From positions 123,052 through 187,051 of the forward strand of contig NW_005200170.1 of NCBI RefSeq assembly GCF_000372725.1: a stretch of DNA of 64,000 nucleotides. Direction: 5' to 3'. Source of the stretch: Emiliania huxleyi CCMP1516. Taxonomy: Eukaryota; Haptophyta; Isochrysidales; Noelaerhabdaceae. The position numbers and the translations under genes were made by a program. Under the pieces are notes generated by a model. It did not search any database and was not told where the DNA came from. It worked only from the letters and a program-made list of their open reading frames with translations. How positions within the stretch are numbered: the stretch's first letter is position 1; every line of letters starts with the position of its first letter. Shown here in pieces: positions 39,387 through 49,086 of the stretch.

Positions 39387-39694
39387 TAGGATTGAGAGCA
39401 GCCTCGCTCTCAATCCTAGAAGTCGAAGGATTGTGAGCAGCACTCCTCGCAATCGTAGCATCTCTGCGATTGTGAGCCCTTACGCTCGCAATCCTACATC
39501 TTCTAGGACTAAGAGCAGCTCCGCTCACAATGTGACTGGTGACACCTACGACTACTACCAGCGCGCTCGCAATCCGAGCAAAGTCTAGGATGCGAGCAGC
39601 TTTGCTCACAATCCGAGCAACATGCCTCCGATTGCGAGCAGTAGCGCTCGCAATCCTACATCTTGTAGGACTATGAGCGGCGGCGCTCACAATC
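39387..39694. repeat. Array of about eight short hairpins
   Basis: Repeated inverted repeats of the form GATTGTGAGC-N6-GCTCACAATC. The best ones are 39387-39418 (13-bp perfect stem TAGGATTGAGAGC, loop AGCCTC), 39468-39493 (10 bp, one G-T pair) and 39630-39655 (10-bp perfect stem GATTGCGAGC). Others near 39429-39454, 39505-39530, 39588-39614 and 39667-39694 are imperfect. Spacing is about 40-50 bp. Loops often read AGCNNC. No plausible coding. It lies upstream of the kinase gene at 39899. Confidence 0.75.
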
Positions 39695-39898
39695 GTACCC
39701 AAGATCCAAGGATTGCTAGCACACGCACAGAGGGCACTCCCAATCGCTCCAGCCGCGAGCGCTTGTGAGTGAGCGCGCCGGGGGGGTCTCCTCACAATCC
39801 AAACGATCGATTGCAAAACCCTGCACCGGGAATTTTTTCTTGACGGCTCAACCCCCGCGGCGTCTGTCGAACAGGCAATTGGTGTGACGCGACCGGCA

Positions 39899-41285
39899 AT
39901 GGCTGCAGCACGGTCCACGGGCACCCGGCCCCCGCACGGTATGCAGACGTCTCAGCCGAGCTTCGACCCCACCCGCGGCGAGTGGGGCGGGATCTCGCTC
40001 TGCGAGCTGCGATCGTCCCCGGCGACGCTCTCGGGCTGGCCTCTGGACGGTGCGGGCTTCACCGTCGAGGAGATCGTCGGGCGAGGCGCCAACGGCGTCG
40101 TTGTGCGGGCGGTGAGCGCTGCGAGCCGGTGGCAGGGTCCCCGCGCGGTGGCGCTCAAGGCAGTGCCGCGCGGGAATAGCAGCGCGCGCGAGCTGGCCCT
40201 CATGCTGCGCCTCCGGACCGCCGAGGCCCACGCGAACCGCATCATCCAACTCGAGTCCTACTTCTTCGACCGCGAGGGCAGCCTGCTCGTGCAGGTACTG
40301 CCGCTCTTCGACTCGTCGCTCCGCGCCTACATCGACGAGGCGCCGCGTGCCACCGACCCGCTCAGCAACATCGAGCTCGCGCGCAGCGCCGGCCGCCAGC
40401 TCGCCACCGCCCTCGCCCACGTTCACCGCCTCGGCATCGTACATCGAGACGTCAAGCCCGAGAATGTGCTGGTCTCGCACCGGCGGGGCAGCGCAGACGG
40501 CGCGGACATTATCTGCGTGCTCGCTGACTTTGGCGCCGCGAAGGACCACAGCCGCGGCGCCGCCGAGTCCTCCCCCTCCCTGTGCTACGTCTGCGCCCTC
40601 GAGTATCGTGCTCCGGAGCTCTTCTTCGCCGCGACAGACTACACGTGCCCCCCCCTCCCGCGCCCCACGGCCGCGATCTCCGGAGCTCTTCTTCGCCGCG
40701 ACAACCTACACACCACCCCTCCCCCCCACCCCCCACGGCCGCGATCGCCGCGGGCTGCACGCTCGCCGCCTCTATCCGCCCCCACCCTACGTCCCCGATG
40801 CCCACCTGCCGCGAAGGTTCTCGCCCGACATCTGGGGCCTCGGCTGTGTCGTCGCCGACGCGATGCTGGGCGGGCCTCGCCTCTTCGAGACCGACGCCGC
40901 CGCCGCCGCGAGCCTCGCCTCCGCGGGGTCGGGCTCGCCCGCGCAGCTGGTCACGCTGGTTGGAAGACTGGGCACGCCGAACGAGGAGGACATGCTGGCG
41001 ATGAACCCGCGGCTGGAGCGCGACCCGTACCTGTATCGGCTGCTACAGCTGCCTCCGCGGCCACACGAGGACGGTGGCTGGCAGCGACGGCTCACCGATG
41101 GCGTCAAGGCCAACCACCCGGGCGGCCGCGCGCGGATGCAGTGGGCCGACGAGAAGGCGGTCGAGGCGCCACTGAACGCTGCCAAGCGGTTTCTGCAGCG
41201 CATCTTTGTGTACCGGCCGGGGTTGCGACCATCGGCAGAGGCTTGCCTCGGCCAGCCATTTCTCGCGCGGTGGTCGGGGGGCTGA
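39899..41285 (+). CDS. GSK3/CMGC-like protein kinase
   Basis: ATG 39899. Kinase landmarks in order: glycine loop VGRGANGVVVRA (about 40077), catalytic Lys in VALKAVP (40150), helix with RIIQLESYFF, the catalytic loop IVHRDVKPENVLV (40438), metal-binding DFGAAKD (40530) and YRAPELFFAATDYT (40608). After an intron the C-lobe resumes in another frame: RFSPDIWGLGCVVADAMLGG (about 40820), LGTPNEEDMLAMNP and a final helix ending near 41285. LGTP-x-x-EDM and DFGxAK are CMGC/GSK3 traits. The intron (about 40648-40810) is unusual: the APELFFAAT-coding segment and a CCCCACGGCCGCGATC block are each present twice within it. Substrate and pathway are unknown. Confidence 0.8.
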
Positions 41286-43259
41286 GACTGTGCTCGACGG
41301 GAGAGCGACGAGATGGAGCGTGAGGTGGCATGGCACGCCTTCGTGGCAATACGCCCACGGGGGCCAAGGCGGGGGCGCGGGGAAGCAGCATCAGGTGCGA
41401 GAGCAGGAAAGGTGGCGCTTCTGGTCGGGCCGGCTGTGAACACGAATTCCCCAGCACAGGTTTTAGATCAGTATTGGCCGCACGAGGTCAGCGGCGCGCG
41501 ACGCGCCGCTCTCGCAGGCTGCTTTTGGCTGTTTTCCGCATCGTTTCGCGGAGAGTTTTTGTTTATGTTTTCAGAGACGGTGGGTCCACAGATCCAGAGA
41601 TCAACGGGAGACGGCCCGGCCGCCTGCGCCAACACGTTCATTTGATTCACGATGAATTGGAAAGCGGCGCGGAACATGTAGAGGCGCCCCCGGGCTACAT
41701 TCTCCCTAGGTACAGAAAGAGCGTTTTGCATTCATGACAGATGTGTCACACACAGGACCCCACACCACCAGTATTGCCCGCTGGCCTGCCCTGGGGCTCG
41801 GCACCCCTCCATCCCCAGATCCACTGACCGTATGCAGCTAAAGATCGTTAGACGGGTGTTCCCTTTCGGTGCTTAGCCTTACAATGGACGTATTCGCATT
41901 AGACATCACACGGCGGGCGCTTCCCGTGTGTCGCCACACGGGGGACGCACGCAAGAGGAACGACGTCGACGACGACTGTGAGTCCACCGGGAGAGTGGAG
42001 GAGGCCGTCCAAGACGGACGTCCCAAACGCGGGGCTGGGAGGAGGTCAGAACGTCCCCACCTTAACAGGAGTTTGCAAGGGGAGGGGCGCAACGCACACG
42101 GGGAGGGGCTGGCTACACGCGACACGGGGGGTACTCTCTCGCACATGGGCGCCGCCTCCCCACATCTCCCCGCATCTCCCCTACATCTCCCCACATCTCC
42201 CCACATCTCCCCACATCTCCCCACATAGGCGCCGCCTCGCCGCGCTCGATAGCCACCACGTCGATCTTGTCGCGCTCCTACGAGGTGGAGATACGGGGAG
42301 ATGCGAGGAGATGTGGGGAGATGTAGATGTGGATGTAGACGTCGGGGCGGGAGTGCGGCCTCGCGCGGCGCGCACAGAGCACCGCGTGAATGCGAGGCAT
42401 ACGAAGGAGCACAGCCGAGTCGTGTCCTCTCGAGCGCTATCGATCCTGGACCGTGTTTGTTATGACCCCCCCAATGAGCTCACCAGCGAGGGTGGGCGAG
42501 ACCATCGTATCGAGGGGTCCCGTACCATGCGGAATCGACCCTATCCAGTGCTCAAGTGCTCAAGCAGGCGCACAGAGGGCAAGCGCTCGCGGCTGGAGCG
42601 ATTCATGACCGTGAGAGGGAGAGGCGATGGCAATGAACGTGAGAGGGAGAGCGGGGCGTCGGTCCGACACTGCATTCATGAAACTTGACTAGCTGATACC
42701 GCCGTCGGCTACGAACTCCGGAGAGTGCTATTAGCACAAAAAAATCACAGAAAATTCACAAGCGCTCGCGGAGCCGAGCCACGCGTCACGCAGCAGCCCT
42801 GAGGTGCCCTGAGCACACATGCGAGCGCCCACATGGTCATATCTCGTCGTGCACTCGCCTGACAGTAGTTTGCGGAAGACCGCCGCCAGCCAGCATGTCG
42901 TCGCATCGGCGCTGCCGGTGGGCGAAGGCAGCCACCGCGGGTCCAGCAGCGCGAGCGAATGTAGTGGTGCTAGTACGTGTTAGTAGTGCTATGTAATGCT
43001 ATGCGTTTTGTGGTATGGAGCACTTGGAGCACTTCTCTTGGAGTGCAGTTAGTAACCTCACATCCAGGGCCGGGGAGCTAAGAAGCGCACCCAGCGGGCC
43101 GGATGATCGGCATCGGGCTATGGGCTAGAGAGCCCTGACCCCTAGGGGGGGGTGCGCGTTCGCAGGGGAAGGGCCATAAAGTAAACACAGTTCTCCGAGG
43201 GTTGGACCCGCGTACCGGGTTTCCCCTTAACTGCAGGACGCCCCCTCTACTCGGAGCTA
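41286..43259. other. Intergenic, repeat-containing, no firm gene
   Basis: No recognised coding. Runs of CCCACATCTC-type units (42155-42226) and reverse-oriented GGGGAGATG units (42290-42335) flank about 60 nt, so the transcript could fold back. GGCGCCGCCTC occurs at the start of the first array and again right after a TAG at 42228, the same layout as the copied-exon introns elsewhere, so a decayed split gene may have been here. AT-richer sequence lies at 42720-42760 and 42960-43030. Confidence 0.4.
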
Positions 43260-44590
43260 GTGGACATTACACTGTACACCACGCCCAAACACAGACACTT
43301 GCTTAGTCCTCGGTCCCGGAGCTCCACCTTCCGTCCTCCCGGGGCTCCGGTTCTCCCCGATTCGCTCTCTTGCTCGCTTGCCGAGCGTCATACGACGGCC
43401 GGTGTGGTCGTTTCCCTCGTTGTTGGTGTCGCTTTCTCCGCTGCCGCCTTTCGTCTTCGCCGGCGTCCCCCGGCTCCACCGGTTCTGAGAGTGTCGACGG
43501 CCCGGCCGAGGTTTCCCCGGGCGAGGATGGCGGCATTGGATCGTGCCGCCTCCCCTCCCCGGGAGGTCGGGCCCGCTCTCCCTGGTCGACGAGTCGCGCC
43601 CGCACCCGCGGCCGCTCTATCGTCCTCCGCTCGCCCCTCCCCTCCGCTGGCCCCTCATCGAGCTCGGGGAGGCGTGGCCCTCCTTGTCGCCGATCCCGGT
43701 GGTCCGGCTGCCGCCGCGACGGGTCTACCCCTGGTGAGCTCGCACGGCCCGACTCCACTCGCAGAGGCCGAGTCCCGACCCCACTCGCAGGGGGCCGAGT
43801 TAGCTCAACTCTCACCCCCTCCGACAGTTGACTCCAGGTCTCACCCGGGGCCCTCCGGTCCCGGCCTTCCAGTTCGCTGTCTCCCCACGGACGGCATCCC
43901 CCCCCCCTCGGTCCCCTCCCTCGGGTTCTCCAGCCTCCGGCGGGGCGGCTCCAGAAGTCCAGATCCCCCAGGTTCCGTGCGGGTCCGTAGCTCCGTACGG
44001 TGACGGCTCCTCCTTCGGTCCCCCCCCTCGGGTAGCCCAGCCTCCGACGGGGCGGCTCCGGGTTCCCAAAAGTTCGTGTGGGTCCGAGCGGTGGCGGCCA
44101 CGCCGGCGGCGGGGGTGGAGGCGGCGGGGGGGGGGGGCGGGTACGGTGGCGGCACTGGCGGCCGTAACGCCTGGTGTGGAGCCTCAGGGGCGGCCCCTTG
44201 ACCCTGCGGTCGTCCCAACGGCGGGGGCGGAGGCGGAGGGGGGGGGGGCGGGTACGGTGGCGGTACTGGCGGCCGCGACGCCTGGTGTGGAGCCTCGGGG
44301 GCGGCCCCACGACCCTGCGGCCTCTCCAGCCGCGGCTCCACGCGCCGATCCTACCGCTAGCTCTCAAAAAGAAACAAAACACCCGACGACACCACAGGAG
44401 GAGACAGGGAACAGGCCGGAGACAGAGCCCAAGGGCATCTGCCCCCGCCACGCGAGAGGAAGAGGCCCATCGAGTCCCTGCCCCAGCTTCCCACACTAGC
44501 ACCACACACTCAGGCCCGAAGCCCATCTACACCGAGAGCTAACGCCCACGTCGCTGTGGCAGCGACGCACCCCACTTCACCCGCCGGCGC
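43260..44590 (+). repeat. Dispersed repeat, long copy
   Basis: The part from 43468 to about 44340 matches 38168-38930. Proline/serine/arginine-rich frames are open on both strands (for example 43303-44526 minus), which fits GC-rich low complexity rather than a gene. Two roughly 120-bp tandem units with ACGGTGGCGGTACTGGCGGC lie near 44130-44300. A hydrophilic plus-strand stretch follows (KETKHPTTPQEETGNRPETE, about 44368). It adjoins the mobile-element relic at 44680. Confidence 0.6.
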
Positions 44591-44679
44591 GGTCAGGTGG
44601 AGGTCCTCTCTTGTGAGGGGGAGAGGCCGTACCTTAGGCCGCCGTTGAGCCGCAGCTCCGCACGTGGCGACCCCCTCCC

Positions 44680-45848
44680 ATGCGGCCGTTGAACGTCATC
44701 CTGTTGCCTCAAGCCCGCACGATGCCGGTGCGACGGCGACGTGCAGGTCGTAGGGGACGCCCGTCTGGTGGGACCCACGTCAAGGCCCAGCGCAGGAGGA
44801 CGACACACCTACCGAGGGTCAGGACTTCCGCTGCATGTGACTCGGGGATTCACAACAAACAACCCGACGTGGACGCGTTCAACATTGGCACGGGCGGCAG
44901 GCGCTTTTCTGGCGATGTCAAGGTTGTCTGCCCTCTCACCAGCAGCGGGGGGCACGGTCGGAAGGGCGCCTTTGTCGCTTTCGGCAACACCGAGGCGTTC
45001 TACCGGAACATGGTCGTGGGGCATGGGCCCTACTGCGAGGAGGGAGAGGGAGGGAAGGGGGAGGGAGAGGGGGGGGGAGGGGAGTGTGAGGGGTACGGGG
45101 GCGAGGGCATGGAGGGGGAGAGGAAGAGCAAGGACGAGAGGGGGCAGGGGACGGGTCGATTGCATACAAAGGGGGGCAGGGTGGTGGGCGGCGATCGCCG
45201 CATACCGTCCTATGGCGGCGAGTACCGCTACGCCAGGGAGGACAAGGACGTCGACGTGCAGCTGCTGTTTGTTGTTCGAGTCGTTCGGTGGTAGGGTTGT
45301 CAAACGTTAAGAGCTGAACAGTGTTGCTAGTGTTAACAGTAACAACAGAACAACAGTGGGGCTCCCCAACAACAGTAGCCAACGTTAGGCCGGCTGAACA
45401 ACAATAAGGAAGGCCTGGCAGTGACCCACGACGATCTCTAGTGTCCAGTGCGGGTAATACCCGAAATACCCGGGAAAACCCAGGTATTTTCGGGTTTTAC
45501 CCGGGTTTTTGGCATTTTCTGCTTGCTGACCACTGAACAACAGTAACAACAGTAACAAACAGTAACAGCTTGGGCTGGGGAGAACACTTGAACAACGTTG
45601 AGGATTTCAGCCAACAATAGTGCAACTGTTAGGCCCAAAGTTAACGTTTGAAAACCCTATTCGGTGGGTTCGGGAAGGGGGTCGGCGGGATCCTCTGGAG
45701 GGCGGCGAACGCGCTGCAGAACAAGCTGACGCGGGCCCAGTACCTCGATGAGGTGACTTGGACCACCAAGAGCTGGCTGGGGCTGCAGAAGCAGCGCATC
45801 TCAGTCGTTCTCACACACGGCATCGCAGAGCAGACAGATTGTGAATGA
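44680..45848 (+). mobile_element. Relic of a retroelement-associated ORF, interrupted by a MITE
   Basis: Two pieces of one ancestral frame. The left piece (about 44860-45290) has DVDAFNIGTGGRRFSGDVKV, VCPLTSSGGHGRKGAFVAFG and NTEAFYRNMVVGHGP, then decays into Gly/Glu repeats. The right piece (45660-45848) has FGGFGKGVGGILWRAANALQ, NKLTRAQYLDEVTWTTKSW and LGLQKQRISVVL. These resemble a C-terminal region that, from memory of algal genomes, accompanies reverse transcriptases; no transcriptase motif remains here. A 368-bp insert at 45292-45659 separates the pieces. Low-complexity growth and frameshifts mark it as dead. Confidence 0.55.
45292..45659. mobile_element. hAT-type MITE, 368 bp
   Basis: Terminal inverted repeats TAGGGTTGTCAAACGTTAA (45292-45310) and its complement with one mismatch (45641-45659). 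An exact 8-bp target duplication TTCGGTGG lies on both sides (45284-45291 and 45660-45667), the size made by hAT transposases. The interior is AT-richer than its surroundings, with many AACAACAGTAAC units and an inner palindrome (near 45460-45510). No transposase, so it is non-autonomous. It sits inside the older element relic. Confidence 0.85.
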
Positions 45849-45929
45849 GCTTGCCTGCGGCGAGGGCGGTCGAGTGCACGGAGCTAAGTGCCTCGCCGTC
45901 CTCGCGGGAGTCGCTTAGGCGGCTCCCGT

Positions 45930-45960
45930 GGTGTACCTGTGTTAGTGCCAGTGCGCGCCA
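45930..45960 (+). promoter_or_regulatory. GGTGTACCTGT leader motif
   Basis: GGTGTACCTGTGTTAGTGCC runs into AGTGCGCGCC, 60-90 nt before the ATG at 46021. The same string, with one change, precedes the F-box/RCC1 gene (37466-37439, minus), and a looser one precedes the SNF2-RING gene (25981). An AATTCTTTTAC box follows here at 45982, as it does near 37470. Confidence 0.5.
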
Positions 45961-46020
45961 GTCCCTGTCGTGCCCGAAAAAATTCTTTTACCGCGATTTT
46001 TTCAGGACTTGGCTTTTACC

Positions 46021-48152
46021 ATGTGCCCCTTTTGCCTGCACAAGCTCTTAGCCCTCGCGTGCTGCCTCCTCCCCTGCCACGGCTGCGTGGACGACGAGGC
46101 GGAGAAGCTGTGGGTGCCCTGGAACGAGCAGGTCAGTCTGCACGGCTCGATCGACCTCGAGCAGGTCAACCGGCAGCTCAAACGTGACTATGAAAAGAAC
46201 GACCGCGAGCTGCTGCGCGCAGTCACGTCCCGCGCGACGGTGCTCACACTCGACAAGGAGGACCACCCGAACGGCACCGCCTGGATGGAGCGTGCGCGCA
46301 GCGGCTGCATCTTTAGCGTGCTGTGGGCGACGCTGCCAGATGGGACCCGCGTCATGAACCAGGCGGGGAAGAGAGTCATCAATTACCGCGAGGAGGGGTG
46401 GAACGTGGCGCCGCGCTACCTGATCGCCGCGCAGGAGCAGGACCTCCTCGTCGGCAAGATGCAGATCCTCACCAAGCTCGTCGTCAACACCGACTCTGCG
46501 CACCAGAGGATTCGGTTCGCGCTCGTGGACGGGTGTGTGCGCAAGACACTGCGCACCTTGTGGTAGAGACAGCGGGAGAGTGGGGCCCACCTCCCAGCGC
46601 ACTCACCTGCGCACACCACCAACATGCGGGCTGCGGCGAGTCTGCGCCGCGGCGCTGGCGACAGCCCCGCCATCATGCCTCCCTCCACCGGCCTCCCCCA
46701 CCTCCCTCCCACCTCCCACCTCCCTCCCACCTCCCTCCCGCCTCCCTCCCACCTCCCTCCACCCGTCTCCCCCCCCTCCCTCCCACTCCCTCCTCGCGCA
46801 GGTACACTTCAGCGGTCATCCTGCGCATGCCCATCGCAGAGGCATGGACCCTCTCCAGCGCAATGCAAGAGGCGCTGCACGCATACGCCACGGATCCAGC
46901 CGCGTGGGCGACGGCAGGTGCGCACTCGTAGACACCTCCTGGACATGTCCCAGACACGTCCTAGACACCTCCCTAGACACTTCCTGGACCACCTTCCAGC
47001 GCAGTGCTCCTACACACCTCCCAGACATCTCCTCGGCCTGAGACTCCCGCACCCTCTCTATCAAGGCGCCCGGTCCCGCCCCCCTCGTGACGAGCGTCTC
47101 TTCGCACCTCGTCTCTTCACACCTCGTCTCTTCACACCTCGTCTCTTCACACCTCCCGCGGTGAGCAGGCACGCTCGCCCTCGTCTCGGTCGCATTCTGC
47201 CTCGGGCGCCGCTTCTCGGCGAGGGGACGCGGCAGGCGCGAGCGCGGCAAGCCGGGGGGGGGGGGGTGCGGGAGGGGCGTGCAGAGATCTCACCTCTGAG
47301 CGCTGCCAGCCGTGCGCAGGTCCAAGCCGGCAAAGAAGACGACGGACCAGCGACGGAAGGAGACGGAGCTGCGTGAGAAGGTCGCGAGGGCGAAGGCGGA
47401 GGCGGAGGCCCGCCGGCGTAGATGCTGTCGACCGGCCGCAGCACTCCGACCGGCGGTCGAGAGAGGACGCGCACTCCGCTGCACTCCGCTGCCTTCACGA
47501 GATTCCTAGCCCTCGCATCCACGCTCTGAAGCCACCGCTCGAGACCGCCGTTCCACGGCCTGACTTCGAAGCCGTTCACGGCGCAGGCCAAGGTGGCGCG
47601 TGCGGAGGCGGAGGCGAGGGCGGCGGCCGCAAAAGCGAGCAGTCTCCGGCAGCACAAGCACAAGCAGGCGATCTGAGGGCTGGCTAGTCAGCCCACACGC
47701 GCTGCACTGGCGCATTGTGTGCACGCAGTGACGGGCGCACGGCTTTGGGCGCGGAGACGCGGGGGAAAGTTCCCCCCCCCCCCCCCCCCCCCTCCACCCA
47801 CCCACCCACACACGACAGGCCCTCCGCAACCATGGCCATGGCCGTGTGGAGGAGTCCGTGTGGAGGAGTGTGCTTTGCCCCCTGCCCCTGTCCTCAGGCG
47901 GCGGCGGCCAAGGGGCGACTCGCGGCCGCCGAGGCGCGCGCGAGAGCGGCCGAGGAGGAGCGAGACTTTGCCGAGTGCCAAAAGGCCAGGGCGGAGAGGG
48001 ACTTTGCGCGAGCGGCGGCGTCGGCGGCGGCTGCCGCCGCCAAGGCCGCCGCGGAGGCGGGGGAGGCGTCTCCTGCGCGGCGGGGGGAGAGGCTGAGCGA
48101 GCAGGTGCGGCGCCGGATGGCGGCCGACCTGGAGAAGGATAGTTCGGACTAG
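46021..48152 (+). CDS. Unknown protein with signal-like leader and C-terminal coiled coil (split gene)
   Basis: ATG 46021 opens MCPFCLHKLLALACCLLPCH, a short hydrophobic Cys-rich leader that looks like a signal peptide. The first exon continues with non-repetitive sequence (KLWVPWNEQVSLHGSIDLEQ, ATVLTLDKEDHPNGTAWMER, GCIFSVLWATLPDGTRVMNQ, LLVGKMQILTKLVVNTDSA). A second exon (about 46801-46919) has RYTSAVILRMPIAEAWTLSS. Later exons (47320-47430, 47585-47676, 47898-48152) are charged Ala/Arg/Glu helices, likely coiled coil, ending in LSEQVRRRMAADLEKDSSD. Introns are filled with CTCCCACCTCC, GACACCTCC and CTCTTCACACCTCGT repeats. The family is not recognised. Which of the later helical exons are really used is uncertain. 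Confidence 0.55.
47087..47168 (+). other. Hairpin intron element with amplified core (introner-like copy 6)
   Basis: It begins GTGACGAGCGTCTCTTC, then carries CACACCTCGTCTCTT three times, and ends CACCTCCCGCGGTGAGCAG. Same ends and core as the copies in the SNF2-RING gene, but with the core tandemly repeated, which links this intron class to the minisatellite-filled introns. Confidence 0.6.
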
Positions 48153-48524
48153 GAGCGGGCCCGCGCTTGTCTCTCGAGCCTGTCTCGCGTGTACCAGTCC
48201 ACTACTCGGTAGGGGAGGAGGTCTGTACGAGTGTTCACCATCGTAGGTATGAGAGGCCAGAGGGTCTGGGCGTGAACCGTCCAGGCTCCGCCCTCTCGAT
48301 TATGTGAGGTCAGAGATATACTAGATGAGTCTAGATGCGCATGCGGGCGCGCGCTGGTTTGCAAACACAAAGCTATTTGACATCTCGATGTAGAGCTCTC
48401 TAGTGAGTAGTGATCACTAGTAGTGTGCGTGACTGTCGTGGCCCCCCCCCGGGGGGGGGCTGCAAAATCCAATACAGTAAGAAAAGCAGCAGGGGGGCTC
48501 GAGGGAATCGCGCCCCCCGGGCGG

Positions 48525-49086
48525 CTACCCGCTCGACAGCGACGCGAGGTCGTGTGCGCTGCGCGGCGGTCCGGAGCAGGAGGCGAGGTCGACCATGCAC
48601 GCTTCCAGGTCGGCGTGCAAGTCGGCGTCGCGGTCCGCGTCGCGGCTGCCCTCCGAGCCCATCTCCGCCTCGTCCGAGATGTTGCCTAGGGTGGGGTCAT
48701 CGCACCTCGGGTCACCTCGGGTCATCTCGGGTCTGTCTCGGCCGAGATGCTGCCTGCGGTGAGGTCGGGTGCGAGGTGCTTCTCCGCACGCTCGCGTGGG
48801 GCAAGGGCCGGGCTACCCCTCGCGAGACAGGCAGCCCCAGAGCAGTCAAGACAGTGCGACGCACAGTGCGCGTGTGTCGTGCGTGGGTGTGCGTGCGCGT
48901 GCGTGAGAGTGCGGTGGCACGTGCGTGTGTGCGCGTGATGTCGCCTTCGGCGCCGCCCACGCCGATCTCCTCCTGGTACGCTCGCAAGTGCAGCGCCTGC
49001 GCCCTCTCGCGCAGCGGCGAGACCACGCCCGACGAGCTCGACCGGCCAAGCTGCCTACGAAGCGACAGTGCGTCGCCCCCTCCGAC
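48525..49086 (-). CDS. Unresolved exons on the minus strand
   Basis: Plausible coding pieces are SGVVSPLRERAQALHLRAYQ and EEIGVGGAEGDI (about 49035-48940), RERAEKHLAPDLTA (about 48800-48755), and GNISDEAEMGSEGSRDADRD, ending DLASLSSG with a stop at 48525. The last two join across a GC-AG intron (48691-48754) whose start copies the next exon's start (GCAACATCTCGGACGAG against GCAGCATCTCGGCCGAG) and which holds CCGAGATGACC repeats. They may belong to the end of the pyrophosphokinase transcript or to a separate small gene. No domain recognised. Confidence 0.35.

Noticed and set aside
39387-39694. CRISPR array
   Set aside because: Repeats are self-palindromic and diverged, spacing is irregular with no unique spacers of constant length, no cas genes are present, and the host is eukaryotic.
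43303-44526. 407-codon minus-strand ORF
   Set aside because: Arg/Pro/Gly-rich reading of a GC-rich dispersed repeat. Frames are open on both strands and no conserved pattern is visible.
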